Shown here piece after piece: positions 10,173 through 18,386 of a stretch of 64,000 bases of DNA. Within the stretch, counting starts at the first letter, position 1, and each line of letters begins with the position of its first letter. The stretch spans positions 124,001-188,000 of the forward strand of contig NC_018010.1 of the NCBI RefSeq assembly GCF_000265405.1, read 5' to 3'. The notes below the pieces were generated by a model, which was not told the DNA's origin, ran no database searches, and saw only the letters and a program-made list of their open reading frames with translations. Position numbers and translations under genes: made by a program. This DNA comes from Belliella baltica DSM 15883 (GTDB lineage: Bacteria > Bacteroidota > Bacteroidia > Cytophagales > Cyclobacteriaceae).

Positions 10173-11440
10173 CTTTAGATAGAAGTAAATCTCCTGAATT
10201 TCAAATACCAGAAGATATATCCTTACAAAACCCAATCAAACGGACTCTTAACAATGGAGTCCATTTGTATTTTATACCTACACCTGATATTGACGCGATC
10301 AGATTAGAGATCAACACTGACACACAAAGATCTTTGGATTTAGTGGATAAAAAACTCACCTCGTTTTTTACACTCAATATGATCATGGAAGGCACAAAAA
10401 ATCTTTCTGCATCCGAATTAGATGATTTTTTTGATCATTATGCAAGTGAAGTAGAGGTAAGTTCAGGATTTGAAAACAACAGCATTGCGCTTTTAACGAC
10501 AAAAAAACACTTTTCTGAAGTCATCCCTGTTTTTAGAACTTTACTTACAGAAGCTACATTTCCTGAAAAAGAATTAGCCAAAAGAAAATCTCAAAAAGCA
10601 TTGAGCATCAGTTTACAAAAAGAGCAAAATGCAGCAAGAGCAAGCCAACTGTTTAGAAGCCAACTTTTCGGTGAAAATCATCCTTACGGATTAATATCGG
10701 ATGAATATGATGTTCAAATAATCGAAAGGGAGGATTTAGTAGAATATTACGAAAACTCACTTTGGTATAACCCTGAAATATTCCTTACTGGAAATGTAGA
10801 TGAAGTTGAATTGAATATGATTGCTGATGCATTGGGTAGTTTGAAAGTAAATTTTACTGAAAGAGAATTTCCAGCATTCAATAATATTCAAAAAAATAGA
10901 TTGTATGAAGAAAAGGAAAAATCTCTCCAATCTACCATCCGAATTGGCTGTCATTTGATTCCAAAAAATCATCCTGACTATCAAGCTCTTTCTGTTTTCA
11001 ATACCATTTTAGGAGGTTACTTTGGGTCTAGATTGATCAAAAATATTCGTGAAGAGAAAGGCCATACATACGGAATTTATAGCAGCATTGGAAGCCTCAA
11101 AAATGCAGATTATTGGGTCGTCATGGCAGATGTTCAGAAGCAATATCTCAATGAGGTGATTACAGAAATCTACAAAGAGATCAATCTACTCAAAACTGAA
11201 TTGGTTGAAAAAAACGAATTAGAAACGGTCAGGAATTATATGATAGGAAACTTTCTTTCCAACTTTAGTTCTGCTTTTGATTTGATAGGAAGATTTAAGA
11301 GTATTCATCAAGCTGGTCTAGATCAATCTTTCTATGAAGAAAAACTAGATTTCATAAGAACATTTACTGCTCAGGACATATTAGAAGTGGCTCAAAAATA
11401 CTTCAATAAGTCTGACATGGTTGAAGTAATTGTAGGCTAA
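10169..11440 (+). CDS. M16 (insulinase/pitrilysin) family protein lacking the zinc motif
   Basis: The fold is that of M16 processing peptidases: an N-terminal half beginning RTLNNGVHLYFIPTPDIDAIRLE and a C-terminal half with GGYFGSRLIKNIREEKGHTYGIYSS, the classic Arg/Tyr substrate-holding loop. At the place where active enzymes carry HxxEH, this one reads FFTLNMIMEGTKNLS, so the zinc ligands are missing. It is therefore probably the non-catalytic partner type seen in two-subunit M16 peptidases. Bacteroidota often encode M16 proteins in pairs, but no active partner is visible here. It overlaps porV by 4 bp, hinting at envelope or export work, which is inference. Confidence 0.85.
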   Translation: MTLDRSKSPEFQIPEDISLQNPIKRTLNNGVHLYFIPTPDIDAIRLEINTDTQRSLDLVDKKLTSFFTLNMIMEGTKNLSASELDDFFDHYASEVEVSSGFENNSIALLTTKKHFSEVIPVFRTLLTEATFPEKELAKRKSQKALSISLQKEQNAARASQLFRSQLFGENHPYGLISDEYDVQIIEREDLVEYYENSLWYNPEIFLTGNVDEVELNMIADALGSLKVNFTEREFPAFNNIQKNRLYEEKEKSLQSTIRIGCHLIPKNHPDYQALSVFNTILGGYFGSRLIKNIREEKGHTYGIYSSIGSLKNADYWVVMADVQKQYLNEVITEIYKEINLLKTELVEKNELETVRNYMIGNFLSNFSSAFDLIGRFKSIHQAGLDQSFYEEKLDFIRTFTAQDILEVAQKYFNKSDMVEVIVG

Positions 11441-12393
11441 AATTTCTTTTTCAAGACAGTGTAAATTCCAGATATATTAAATCTGTACTTTGCCCAGATT
11501 TTGAAAAACTCAAATTTTAAACTTTTACTCCCAAGCTTTTGAGCCAATTTGATAAAATCATTTGCAACCTCAAAGTTTGCAGACCAAAGTGAATGTTTGG
11601 TTTCATACATTACACGATAAATTATAGCTTGATTTTCTTCTTTATCTTGATTGAGCTCAAAAATTTTCTGACAAACTTTGAGCGTAGAAGGCAGCATTTT
11701 TGAGACTTTAGGTTGATATTGATTGGAAGAAAAAGATTCAATATGAATCCGCTTTTTGACGCCAATATGATCTGAAAAAACTGCAGGAAATCCTCTTGAA
11801 AGTCTCACCAAAACATCAAAATCCTCATATTCTAATGATTCATCATAGCCTCCTATAGCTTTCAATTTTTCTGCATCAAAAATCAATGAAGGAGATAAAA
11901 CCGGATTCCCTTTGATTATTTCTTTGTAAATGTAACCTTCCTTAACCTGATTAATCAATTCTCCATAATGGTCTCTTTTATAGAAAGTCTTTGCTTTTTC
12001 ACCTTTTTCAAAAAGTTCAACATCCGAAAAACAAAATGCCGAATTAGGACTGTCAATTAATCTAGCAACACTCTTGATCAAATGCCCAGGCAAAATCAAA
12101 TCATCACCTGAAAGGTCCATAATGTATTTTCCTTGACTGATTGCAAGCCCCTTGTTGAAAATCTGGCAATAGGGCAGTGTGATGTCTTCATAAATCACTT
12201 TAATTGGCAAAATATCGTTTTCAAACACCCATTTTTCAATCAGTTTTGCTGAATTATCTTTGCTTCCATTTTCAAGAATTATCAGTTCAAAATTCTTATA
12301 ATCCTGGCTTTTAACACTATTTAAGGCTTCAAGCACATAATTTTCCTGATTGTAAACTGTACAAATGATGGAAACCAAACTTGAAGTAATCAT
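11437..12393 (-). CDS. Glycosyltransferase family 2
   Basis: A GT-A fold transferase: the N-terminus SIICTVYNQENYVLEALNSV is the nucleotide-sugar-binding start of GT2 enzymes. Near residue 95 the sequence YIMDLSGDDLILPG holds the acidic DxD-like pair, and GGYDESLEYEDFDVLVRL carries the downstream acidic/ED motif. It probably adds a sugar during surface polysaccharide or glycan synthesis; donor and acceptor are unknown. Its start overlaps the stop of the GNAT-like gene by 4 bp and its stop overlaps the M16-like gene on the opposite strand by 4 bp. It forms a short cluster with the GNAT-like and FdtA-like genes. Confidence 0.85.
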   Translation of the reverse strand: MITSSLVSIICTVYNQENYVLEALNSVKSQDYKNFELIILENGSKDNSAKLIEKWVFENDILPIKVIYEDITLPYCQIFNKGLAISQGKYIMDLSGDDLILPGHLIKSVARLIDSPNSAFCFSDVELFEKGEKAKTFYKRDHYGELINQVKEGYIYKEIIKGNPVLSPSLIFDAEKLKAIGGYDESLEYEDFDVLVRLSRGFPAVFSDHIGVKKRIHIESFSSNQYQPKVSKMLPSTLKVCQKIFELNQDKEENQAIIYRVMYETKHSLWSANFEVANDFIKLAQKLGSKSLKFEFFKIWAKYRFNISGIYTVLKKKF

Positions 12394-13331
12394 GATTCAA
12401 TTTCCTTAAACCATGTTGATTTATTTGACCAGTTATCTGCAAATTTATTCTTGAAATACATCAACTTATGATTTGGTTTCCCATCCAAATCAGAAGAACC
12501 CAAATCTAGGAAAGAAACTTTCTTTTCCATGGCCAATTTAAGAAGATAGACCATAAGCAATTCTCCTGTTAGGCGGAGTTGATTTTTTGGATTGATGGCG
12601 GAATAAAAATAATACAGACTATCTGAAGTCAATTTGACTGCAATGGCATGTGCAACTGCCTCACCTTCATGCAGAATCGTAATCACAAAATAACGCTCAG
12701 GAAAATTAGATACTTGCTGAATCAACTTATCCTCCTCCATTAAGATTTCATGCCCTCGGGTATTTTTCCACGAAGCAATATCTTGGAGAAAATTAAAGCT
12801 TTGAATATTTCCAGTAGTGATATTGTACTTTTGTTCTTTAGCCTTCTTATGATATTTGGAATAAAGCTGATTAAAAGTACTTTTAATAGACTTTTTCCCA
12901 GCTAATACTTGATGATTCAGAACTTTGGATAAAACAAATCCTTGACTAAATAATAGGTACCCGATTAAATCGGATTTCTTTCCGTACACACATGGCGCTT
13001 GTGTTACCTTGAAACTTTTGACACCAAGGTCTTTTAAATTTTCTATTAAAAACCTGATAAAATCAGAAATAATATCAGAATTAATAGTTTCATCAATCCA
13101 AAAACCTCCAAAAGGACTTTTTGGTAAAGACTCTGCTTGGGAATCAACATTGATAGAAATAAAAATCTCGCCCTTAATAACACCCTTTTTTATAACTTTC
13201 CCATGCAAATAATGAACTGCATCTACAGGGACGAAATTTTGCAAAAAATAATCATGAGAACTCTGCTCAAAAGTGTCAAGAGTGAGGCTTACTTGATCAT
13301 CTATTTCTTTTTTAAAGTGCATTAAACTCAT
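12390..13331 (-). CDS. FemAB/GNAT-like acyltransferase
   Basis: The C-terminal half (GEAVAHAIAVKLTSDSLYYFYSA, then LRLTGELLMVYLLKLAMEKKVSFLDLGSS) has the alternating strand and helix pattern of the FemAB/GNAT acyltransferase fold seen in surface-sugar clusters. These proteins transfer acyl or aminoacyl groups; the acceptor here is probably a sugar, judging from its neighbours. The longest frame starts at 13352 and would overlap the FdtA-like gene by 41 bp. I prefer the Met at 13331 (MSLMHF) or 13322. The family call is moderate and the function is inferred. Confidence 0.65.
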   Translation of the reverse strand: MSLMHFKKEIDDQVSLTLDTFEQSSHDYFLQNFVPVDAVHYLHGKVIKKGVIKGEIFISINVDSQAESLPKSPFGGFWIDETINSDIISDFIRFLIENLKDLGVKSFKVTQAPCVYGKKSDLIGYLLFSQGFVLSKVLNHQVLAGKKSIKSTFNQLYSKYHKKAKEQKYNITTGNIQSFNFLQDIASWKNTRGHEILMEEDKLIQQVSNFPERYFVITILHEGEAVAHAIAVKLTSDSLYYFYSAINPKNQLRLTGELLMVYLLKLAMEKKVSFLDLGSSDLDGKPNHKLMYFKNKFADNWSNKSTWFKEIES

Positions 13332-13710
13332 TTTTATCTCTGATATAATCACTTTCTGAAAATTTCCTGTTCGAGAAACCCAGGAGAATGGCTTTTTTAC
13401 TAAAAGTAACTTCTGACCAATACATCGCTGGCAATATTAATGCTTGCTTTGGAGAACTGAGTGAAAAAGACATGACCTCTTCACCTTTTTCTAAACTTAC
13501 TTCTAAAGTGCCTTGAACTGCAATTAATACTTGTGTCTCTTCTTTATGCGCATGAACACCTCTTTTTCCTCCCTCAGGCACATCTATAATCCAAAACGAA
13601 CGCGCTATTGCAAAAGGCAACTCCATACTTTCTTCTAGAAAATAAAGATCTCCTGAGTTGTCTTCGACTCCCTTCAATGAAATGATTTCAGGTTTTAAAA
13701 ATTGATTCAT
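13312..13710 (-). CDS. FdtA/QdtA-like cupin (dTDP-sugar ketoisomerase or WxcM-like)
   Basis: A single-domain cupin of about 132 residues. The hallmark of the FdtA/QdtA/WxcM group is visible: RSFWIIDVPEGGKRGVHAHKEETQ, with the His pair HAH acting in ketoisomerisation, then a second beta-barrel half (PKQALILPAMYWSEVTF). Relatives convert dTDP-6-deoxy-4-keto-hexose to the 3-keto form before amination and N-acylation. The next gene is a GNAT-like acyltransferase, which fits this pathway, but no aminotransferase is present. The start was set at MNQF (13710); 13719 adds three residues. Confidence 0.8.
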   Translation of the reverse strand: MNQFLKPEIISLKGVEDNSGDLYFLEESMELPFAIARSFWIIDVPEGGKRGVHAHKEETQVLIAVQGTLEVSLEKGEEVMSFSLSSPKQALILPAMYWSEVTFSKKAILLGFSNRKFSESDYIRDKNEFNAL

Positions 13711-13829
13711 GCAGTTCAAAATTAAAACAATATTTAAGAATTGCGACAGAAGAAAATTTCTATTTTGTTATTTTTGGATAAATTCTAGGAAATAGAGAAA
13801 ACCACATCATCCTCAAGTGGTCAAAAATT

Positions 13830-14429
13830 ATGGAAGACACCTATCTTACCTTATCGAGAAAATCTGAAGGACTTTATAAAGAAAAAGGGAGTAAATTTTT
13901 GGCATTTGCCTATCCCGTAATTGATGAAGAAGAGGTGAAAGAAATTTTAGAAGGTCTCAGAAAACAATACTATGACGCAAGACATCATTGCTACGCATAT
14001 ATTTTGGGAAAAAATAAAGATCAATATCGTGCGAATGATGATGGCGAGCCCAATCACTCAGCAGGAGACCCAATCCTAGGTCAAATTAGATCAAAAGAAT
14101 TAACAAACACCTTGATTGTAGTAATTAGATATTTTGGTGGAACAAAACTTGGTGTTGGTGGATTGATTACTGCCTACAAGACCGCTGCTGCTGTGGCCAT
14201 TGAAAACAATGAAATCGTCAAAGCGAGAGTCAAGAAAAAAGTGATTATAGAATTTGATTATTTGGCTATGAATGATGTGATGCGGCTTGTAAAAGATCTT
14301 GATTTAGAAATCATTGATCAATCATTTGACAACACTTGCAATATACATTTACTTGTGAGAGAAGGAGTTTATGATCTTTTTAAGATCAAAATAAGCGAAA
14401 TTGAGCAGGCAAAAGAGATTAGCGATTAA
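13830..14429 (+). CDS. YigZ/IMPACT family protein (UPF0029)
   Basis: The N-terminal IMPACT domain carries the signature RYFGGTKLGVGGLITAYKTAA near residues 108-128, together with HHCYAYILG and DDGEPNHSAGDPIL, which are nearly invariant in this family. The C-terminal part is the ferredoxin-like DUF1949 domain. At 199 residues it is a typical length. IMPACT relatives in eukaryotes modulate GCN2; the bacterial role is not settled. Its 3' end overlaps the convergent exonuclease gene by 11 bp. Confidence 0.9.
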   Translation: MEDTYLTLSRKSEGLYKEKGSKFLAFAYPVIDEEEVKEILEGLRKQYYDARHHCYAYILGKNKDQYRANDDGEPNHSAGDPILGQIRSKELTNTLIVVIRYFGGTKLGVGGLITAYKTAAAVAIENNEIVKARVKKKVIIEFDYLAMNDVMRLVKDLDLEIIDQSFDNTCNIHLLVREGVYDLFKIKISEIEQAKEISD

Positions 14430-15021
14430 ACAACTCGTCTAAATAACCTTGATACTGCAATTTCTTATAAATCTCTAAACATACCCAGGCATCTGTTGCT
14501 GCATAAAGCATTTGTTTTTCTGTGAGTGTGGGTGCTTCCCAGTTTGAAACTTGTTCTGATTTGGAAATCCTTATTTCCAAAACCATTGCAGCAAGGTTTC
14601 TAACACCTATATTTTGGAACCCAACTTTTTTCAATTGATCGTTTAAATCAAAAAAACTTGCTGGTGTAAAGTCTTCCGCATGCTTTCTTAGTGCTCTCAA
14701 ATCATCTAATACTGCAGCCCCTATCTTAAGCACACTTGGATCTTCCATGATTTTTTGAATTTCCTTTGGCAAGCCAATTTCATTCAGTCTGATCAAGAAA
14801 GCCACATCAGATGTGGAAAGCTGAAGAAGAGAAACGTAATTATAAACCCCTTTTCTAAATGCAGGCTTAGTCTCAGTATCAAAACCAATCAAGTCATGCA
14901 TTGAAAGTTCATCAACAACCTCCTGAACTTGATCCATAGAATTCACGAGGACAATTTCACCATCAAATTGACCTAATTCTAATTCATTTACTTGATCTTT
15001 TGTGATACTCTTTAAAATCAT
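14419..15021 (-). CDS. 3'-5' exonuclease, DEDDy (RNase D-like)
   Basis: The three exonuclease motifs are all present: IGFDTET (motif I, about residue 46), LKIGAAVLDDLRALRK (motif II), and YAATDAWVCLEIYKKL (motif III with the DEDDy Tyr). It is a one-domain protein without an HRDC domain, so it is a short RNase D-like or KapD-like nuclease whose RNA or DNA preference cannot be told. The start overlaps the nhaC stop by 4 bp, which indicates co-transcription. Confidence 0.88.
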   Translation of the reverse strand: MILKSITKDQVNELELGQFDGEIVLVNSMDQVQEVVDELSMHDLIGFDTETKPAFRKGVYNYVSLLQLSTSDVAFLIRLNEIGLPKEIQKIMEDPSVLKIGAAVLDDLRALRKHAEDFTPASFFDLNDQLKKVGFQNIGVRNLAAMVLEIRISKSEQVSNWEAPTLTEKQMLYAATDAWVCLEIYKKLQYQGYLDELFNR

Positions 15022-16499
15022 ACTGAAAACTCCTTTTTGATCTCAATCATTTCTTCTTTTGAATAGTAATTAATTCCCAGTTTTAGGTAACCAAACAAAA
15101 TCGTCATAATTGGACTAATGATATTAAAAAAGCAATATGGCGCATAAGTTAAAGTGGCAACACCTAAAACAGATGCCTGAGTGGCACCACAAGTATTCCA
15201 AGGAACTAAGACAGAAGTTACAGTAGCGCTATCTTCTAGCGTCCTACTCAAATTCTCAGGTTTCAAACCTCTCTTTCTATAAATGTCAGCATACATTCTT
15301 CCTGGAACTAAAATCGCCAAATATTGATCAGATGTCGTCACATTGAAAAATATACAGGTAGCTGCAGTTGAAGCAATAAGAGATCCTATTGAATGGACTT
15401 TTCTAATTACTGCTTCTGCCAATACTGAAAGCATTTTACTTTCTTCCATAATTCCACCAAAAATCATGGCACAAATAATCAACCAAATCGTATTAAGCAT
15501 ACCTGACATACCACCTGTGATCAAAAGTTCATTGACAATGTCATTTGAAGTGATCACACTAATACTTCCATAAAGCGCCATCATTACAGCTTTGAAAGCG
15601 TTGTAGGCATAACCCATTCCTTCTTCCCCAGCGATTGTATAAATTATTTGAGGTTGAAAAATAATAGCAAAAACTCCTCCCAACAACGCTCCAACCAACA
15701 AAGCAGGAACTGCAGGTACTTTTTTGATAATCAGTCCAATCACTACTAGAGGTACTATAAATAACCAACCGGTAATGTTGAATTTTTCTGAAATTACATT
15801 TGAAATACCTTTAACTTGATCTACTGAACCTTCTGCACCAGATGTAAAACCTATGATTCCAAATATAACCAAAGTGATCAAAATTGATGGAACTGTGGTC
15901 TTCGTCATGTGGCGAATATGTGTGAACAAATCCGTTCCTGCCATGGCTGGTGCCAAGTTAGTCGTATCTGAAAGAGGAGACATCTTATCACCAAAATATG
16001 CTCCAGAGATAATTGATCCTGCTATGATTCCTTCACTAAATCCTAATGCTTTTCCTATTCCAAGTAATGCTACACCTACTGTAGCCACTGTAGTCCAACT
16101 AGAACCAGTTGCTATCGAGACTACTGCACTAACCAGACAAGCCGCAATCAAGAAAATCGTTGGGTTCAATACTTGTAGCCCGTAATAAATCATCGCAGGA
16201 ACAATCCCACTTAGCATCCATGTCCCTGCCAACGAGCCAATTAGTAATAAAATCAATATACTAGACATGGCTGAACTGATGCTTTTTACAACTCCATCTT
16301 GGAGGACTTCCCACTTGATATTCAGTCTAAAAACAGCGACCAATGCAGCTACAGCAGAGGAGATTACAAGCACCATCTGGTTAGAACCATCTAGGCCATC
16401 TGTACCAAAAATCCAAATATTGATTACAAGGAGAACAATTAAAAATAGAATGGGAAATATCGATTCGAGGATCGTAGGTTCTTTACGTATCTTGGCCAT
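15018..16499 (-). CDS. nhaC: Na+/H+ antiporter NhaC
   Basis: An integral membrane protein of 493 residues with many hydrophobic helices. It has features of the NhaC family: SAMSSILILLLIGSLAGTWMLSGIVP, ATGSSWTTVATVGVALLGIG, and SGAYFGDKMSPLSDTTNLAPAMAG (the conserved DKMSPLSDTT substrate/ion site), plus a late LEDSATVTSVLVPWNTCGA. It exchanges sodium for protons at the inner membrane. It precedes and overlaps the exonuclease gene. Confidence 0.93.
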   Translation of the reverse strand: MAKIRKEPTILESIFPILFLIVLLVINIWIFGTDGLDGSNQMVLVISSAVAALVAVFRLNIKWEVLQDGVVKSISSAMSSILILLLIGSLAGTWMLSGIVPAMIYYGLQVLNPTIFLIAACLVSAVVSIATGSSWTTVATVGVALLGIGKALGFSEGIIAGSIISGAYFGDKMSPLSDTTNLAPAMAGTDLFTHIRHMTKTTVPSILITLVIFGIIGFTSGAEGSVDQVKGISNVISEKFNITGWLFIVPLVVIGLIIKKVPAVPALLVGALLGGVFAIIFQPQIIYTIAGEEGMGYAYNAFKAVMMALYGSISVITSNDIVNELLITGGMSGMLNTIWLIICAMIFGGIMEESKMLSVLAEAVIRKVHSIGSLIASTAATCIFFNVTTSDQYLAILVPGRMYADIYRKRGLKPENLSRTLEDSATVTSVLVPWNTCGATQASVLGVATLTYAPYCFFNIISPIMTILFGYLKLGINYYSKEEMIEIKKEFSV

Positions 16500-16560
16500 T
16501 AAATACTTTTTGGGATTTTTAGAAGCTTGAAATTAATAAAATTTTGGAACTTTTCACTTC

Positions 16561-17685
16561 TTAAAAATGACTAACCATCTCGGTGGCCGTCTCCCATCCA
16601 ATCGCAACTCCCATTCCTCCTAATCTCACCCCAACGCAGACATCTTCTGCAATCATCTTGATGATAGGCTGCTTCGTCTTTCCAAAAGCCATGATGCCAG
16701 TCCATTCCATTTCTAAACTAAATTTTTGATTGGGTAAAATCTCTTTTTCGATTAAATCAAAAAGATAAGATTTGATCTTTGGATTGATTTCAAATTGATC
16801 TGTTTGCTCCCCTTCAAAATCTATATTTCTACCTCCACCAATCAACAGTCTATTTCCATAGACTTTTCTGAAATAGACATACCCCTTATCGTAATGAAAA
16901 GAGCCAGACCATGGTAATTCTTTTTCTAATGGTTTGCTCACCAAAATCAATCCACGTCCAGGTTTGATATCCAAATCAGGAACTATGATTTTTGTAAATG
17001 CATTTGTACAAATTGCTATTTGTTCAGCTTGAAAAGTAACTGGAGTATTCTCTGGTAATGGGCTTTCTACACTTATTGTTCTTTCAAATAGATCAAGTGC
17101 TTTTACGTTTGCTCCAGTAAGAATTTTTATACCTAATGATTGTGATTTTTTCCAAAGTGAATCCAAAAACATTCCTGAATCCAATTCACCTTCAAAATGA
17201 TTCTTGACAATAGATCTAACTTTAGGACCAAACCCATAAGCTTTGATATCATTAAAAACTTCAAATACATTCCTTTGAAAAATAGGAGAGAGTAATTGGT
17301 TGATTCGATCGATTTCAGATAGCGCATCGATTTCATTTTCAGTAATGAGTTCATAACCTCCAGTGGCTTGATATCCGAGTGATTCATCTCCAAAAAATTC
17401 TCTAATCGAATTTAAACCTTTGAATCTCTTTTTCACCAAATCAGACACCTCTATTTCAGACAGATAATTTAGATCATCGAGAATCTCTGTCAAACTCCCA
17501 AAACAGGCAAAGCCTGCATTTTTGGTACTCGCTCCACTTGGAAAAAGACCTCTTTCCAACACCAATACCTTCTTTTCAGGATATTTGATTGCGTATTGCA
17601 CTGCAACAGATAACCCCACAATTCCAGCACCTGCTACTATTAAATCGTATTTCAGAAAATGTTCTCGCTCCCAGTAACTCAGCAT
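16561..17685 (-). CDS. FAD-dependent oxidoreductase (DAO family)
   Basis: It begins with the FAD-binding Rossmann motif VAGAGIVGLSVAVQYA and an Arg-rich follow-on (VLERGLFPSGASTKNAGFACFG), typical of DAO/YurR-type oxidoreductases such as glycine or N-methyl amino acid oxidases. The C-terminal LGGMGVAIGWETATEM completes the FAD cradle. The AFGKTKQPIIKMI stretch near residue 345 suggests the DadA/ThiO branch, but the substrate is not identifiable. It lies upstream of nhaC on the same strand with a 61 bp gap. Confidence 0.8.
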   Translation of the reverse strand: MLSYWEREHFLKYDLIVAGAGIVGLSVAVQYAIKYPEKKVLVLERGLFPSGASTKNAGFACFGSLTEILDDLNYLSEIEVSDLVKKRFKGLNSIREFFGDESLGYQATGGYELITENEIDALSEIDRINQLLSPIFQRNVFEVFNDIKAYGFGPKVRSIVKNHFEGELDSGMFLDSLWKKSQSLGIKILTGANVKALDLFERTISVESPLPENTPVTFQAEQIAICTNAFTKIIVPDLDIKPGRGLILVSKPLEKELPWSGSFHYDKGYVYFRKVYGNRLLIGGGRNIDFEGEQTDQFEINPKIKSYLFDLIEKEILPNQKFSLEMEWTGIMAFGKTKQPIIKMIAEDVCVGVRLGGMGVAIGWETATEMVSHF

Positions 17686-17771
17686 TATTTAGATTATTTT
17701 TAAAGATAATTGAAGACTATTTATTAATTTAATCCTGATATTCCAACCCTCAACTCAAAAAGGATACTTCG

Positions 17772-18251
17772 ATGAGAAAAATTGATGCTTTACTTCACGA
17801 ATATGGACTAAGTCACCAAAATCAAACTAATAAAACCATTCACTGGATTTGTGTGCCTGCTATCTTTTTTAGCATCGTAGGCTTAATTTTTAGCATTCCT
17901 GCGGGGATACTTGAGAACTTTTTACCATTCCTAGAAAGTTTTGCTAATTGGGCAACTATCACATTAATTATAATCCTTTTTTATTACGTATCCATCTCAC
18001 CGCCTTTAGCCTTAGGCATGTTTTTCTTTTCAGCTATTTGCTTGGCACTTGCTAATTTTATTTACTTGATTTCTCCAATTCCACTTTGGGTGATTTCGAT
18101 TGCTATTTTTATTGCTGCTTGGATATTCCAATTTTATGGGCATAAGATTGAAGGGAAGAAGCCTTCTTTTTTAAAAGATATTCAATTTCTGTTAATAGGC
18201 CCAGCTTGGTTGATGTCATTCATTTACAAGCGATTTGGGTTTGCTTATTAA
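17772..18251 (+). CDS. Mpo1-like (DUF962) membrane protein
   Basis: The DUF962/Mpo1 pattern is clear: an N-terminal HEYGLSHQNQTNKTIHWICVP with conserved His residues, four hydrophobic helices, and the C-terminal FYGHKIEGKKPSF plus LIGPAWLMSFI. Yeast Mpo1 is an Fe(II)-dependent dioxygenase acting on 2-hydroxy fatty acids in phytosphingosine breakdown. The bacterial substrate is unknown, though Bacteroidota do contain sphingolipids, so a related role is a reasonable inference. Confidence 0.85.
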   Translation: MRKIDALLHEYGLSHQNQTNKTIHWICVPAIFFSIVGLIFSIPAGILENFLPFLESFANWATITLIIILFYYVSISPPLALGMFFFSAICLALANFIYLISPIPLWVISIAIFIAAWIFQFYGHKIEGKKPSFLKDIQFLLIGPAWLMSFIYKRFGFAY

Positions 18252-18386
18252 TTAATGTCTCTTATTTTCTCAAGGCAAATAATCTAGACTTTCTGTAATT
18301 ACAGAAATGCATTTTAATTTATCTGGGTTAAGACTCTTGAAAGATGTATTTTTATCATCCGTATTATTGAAAATTAATCTGTTTTT

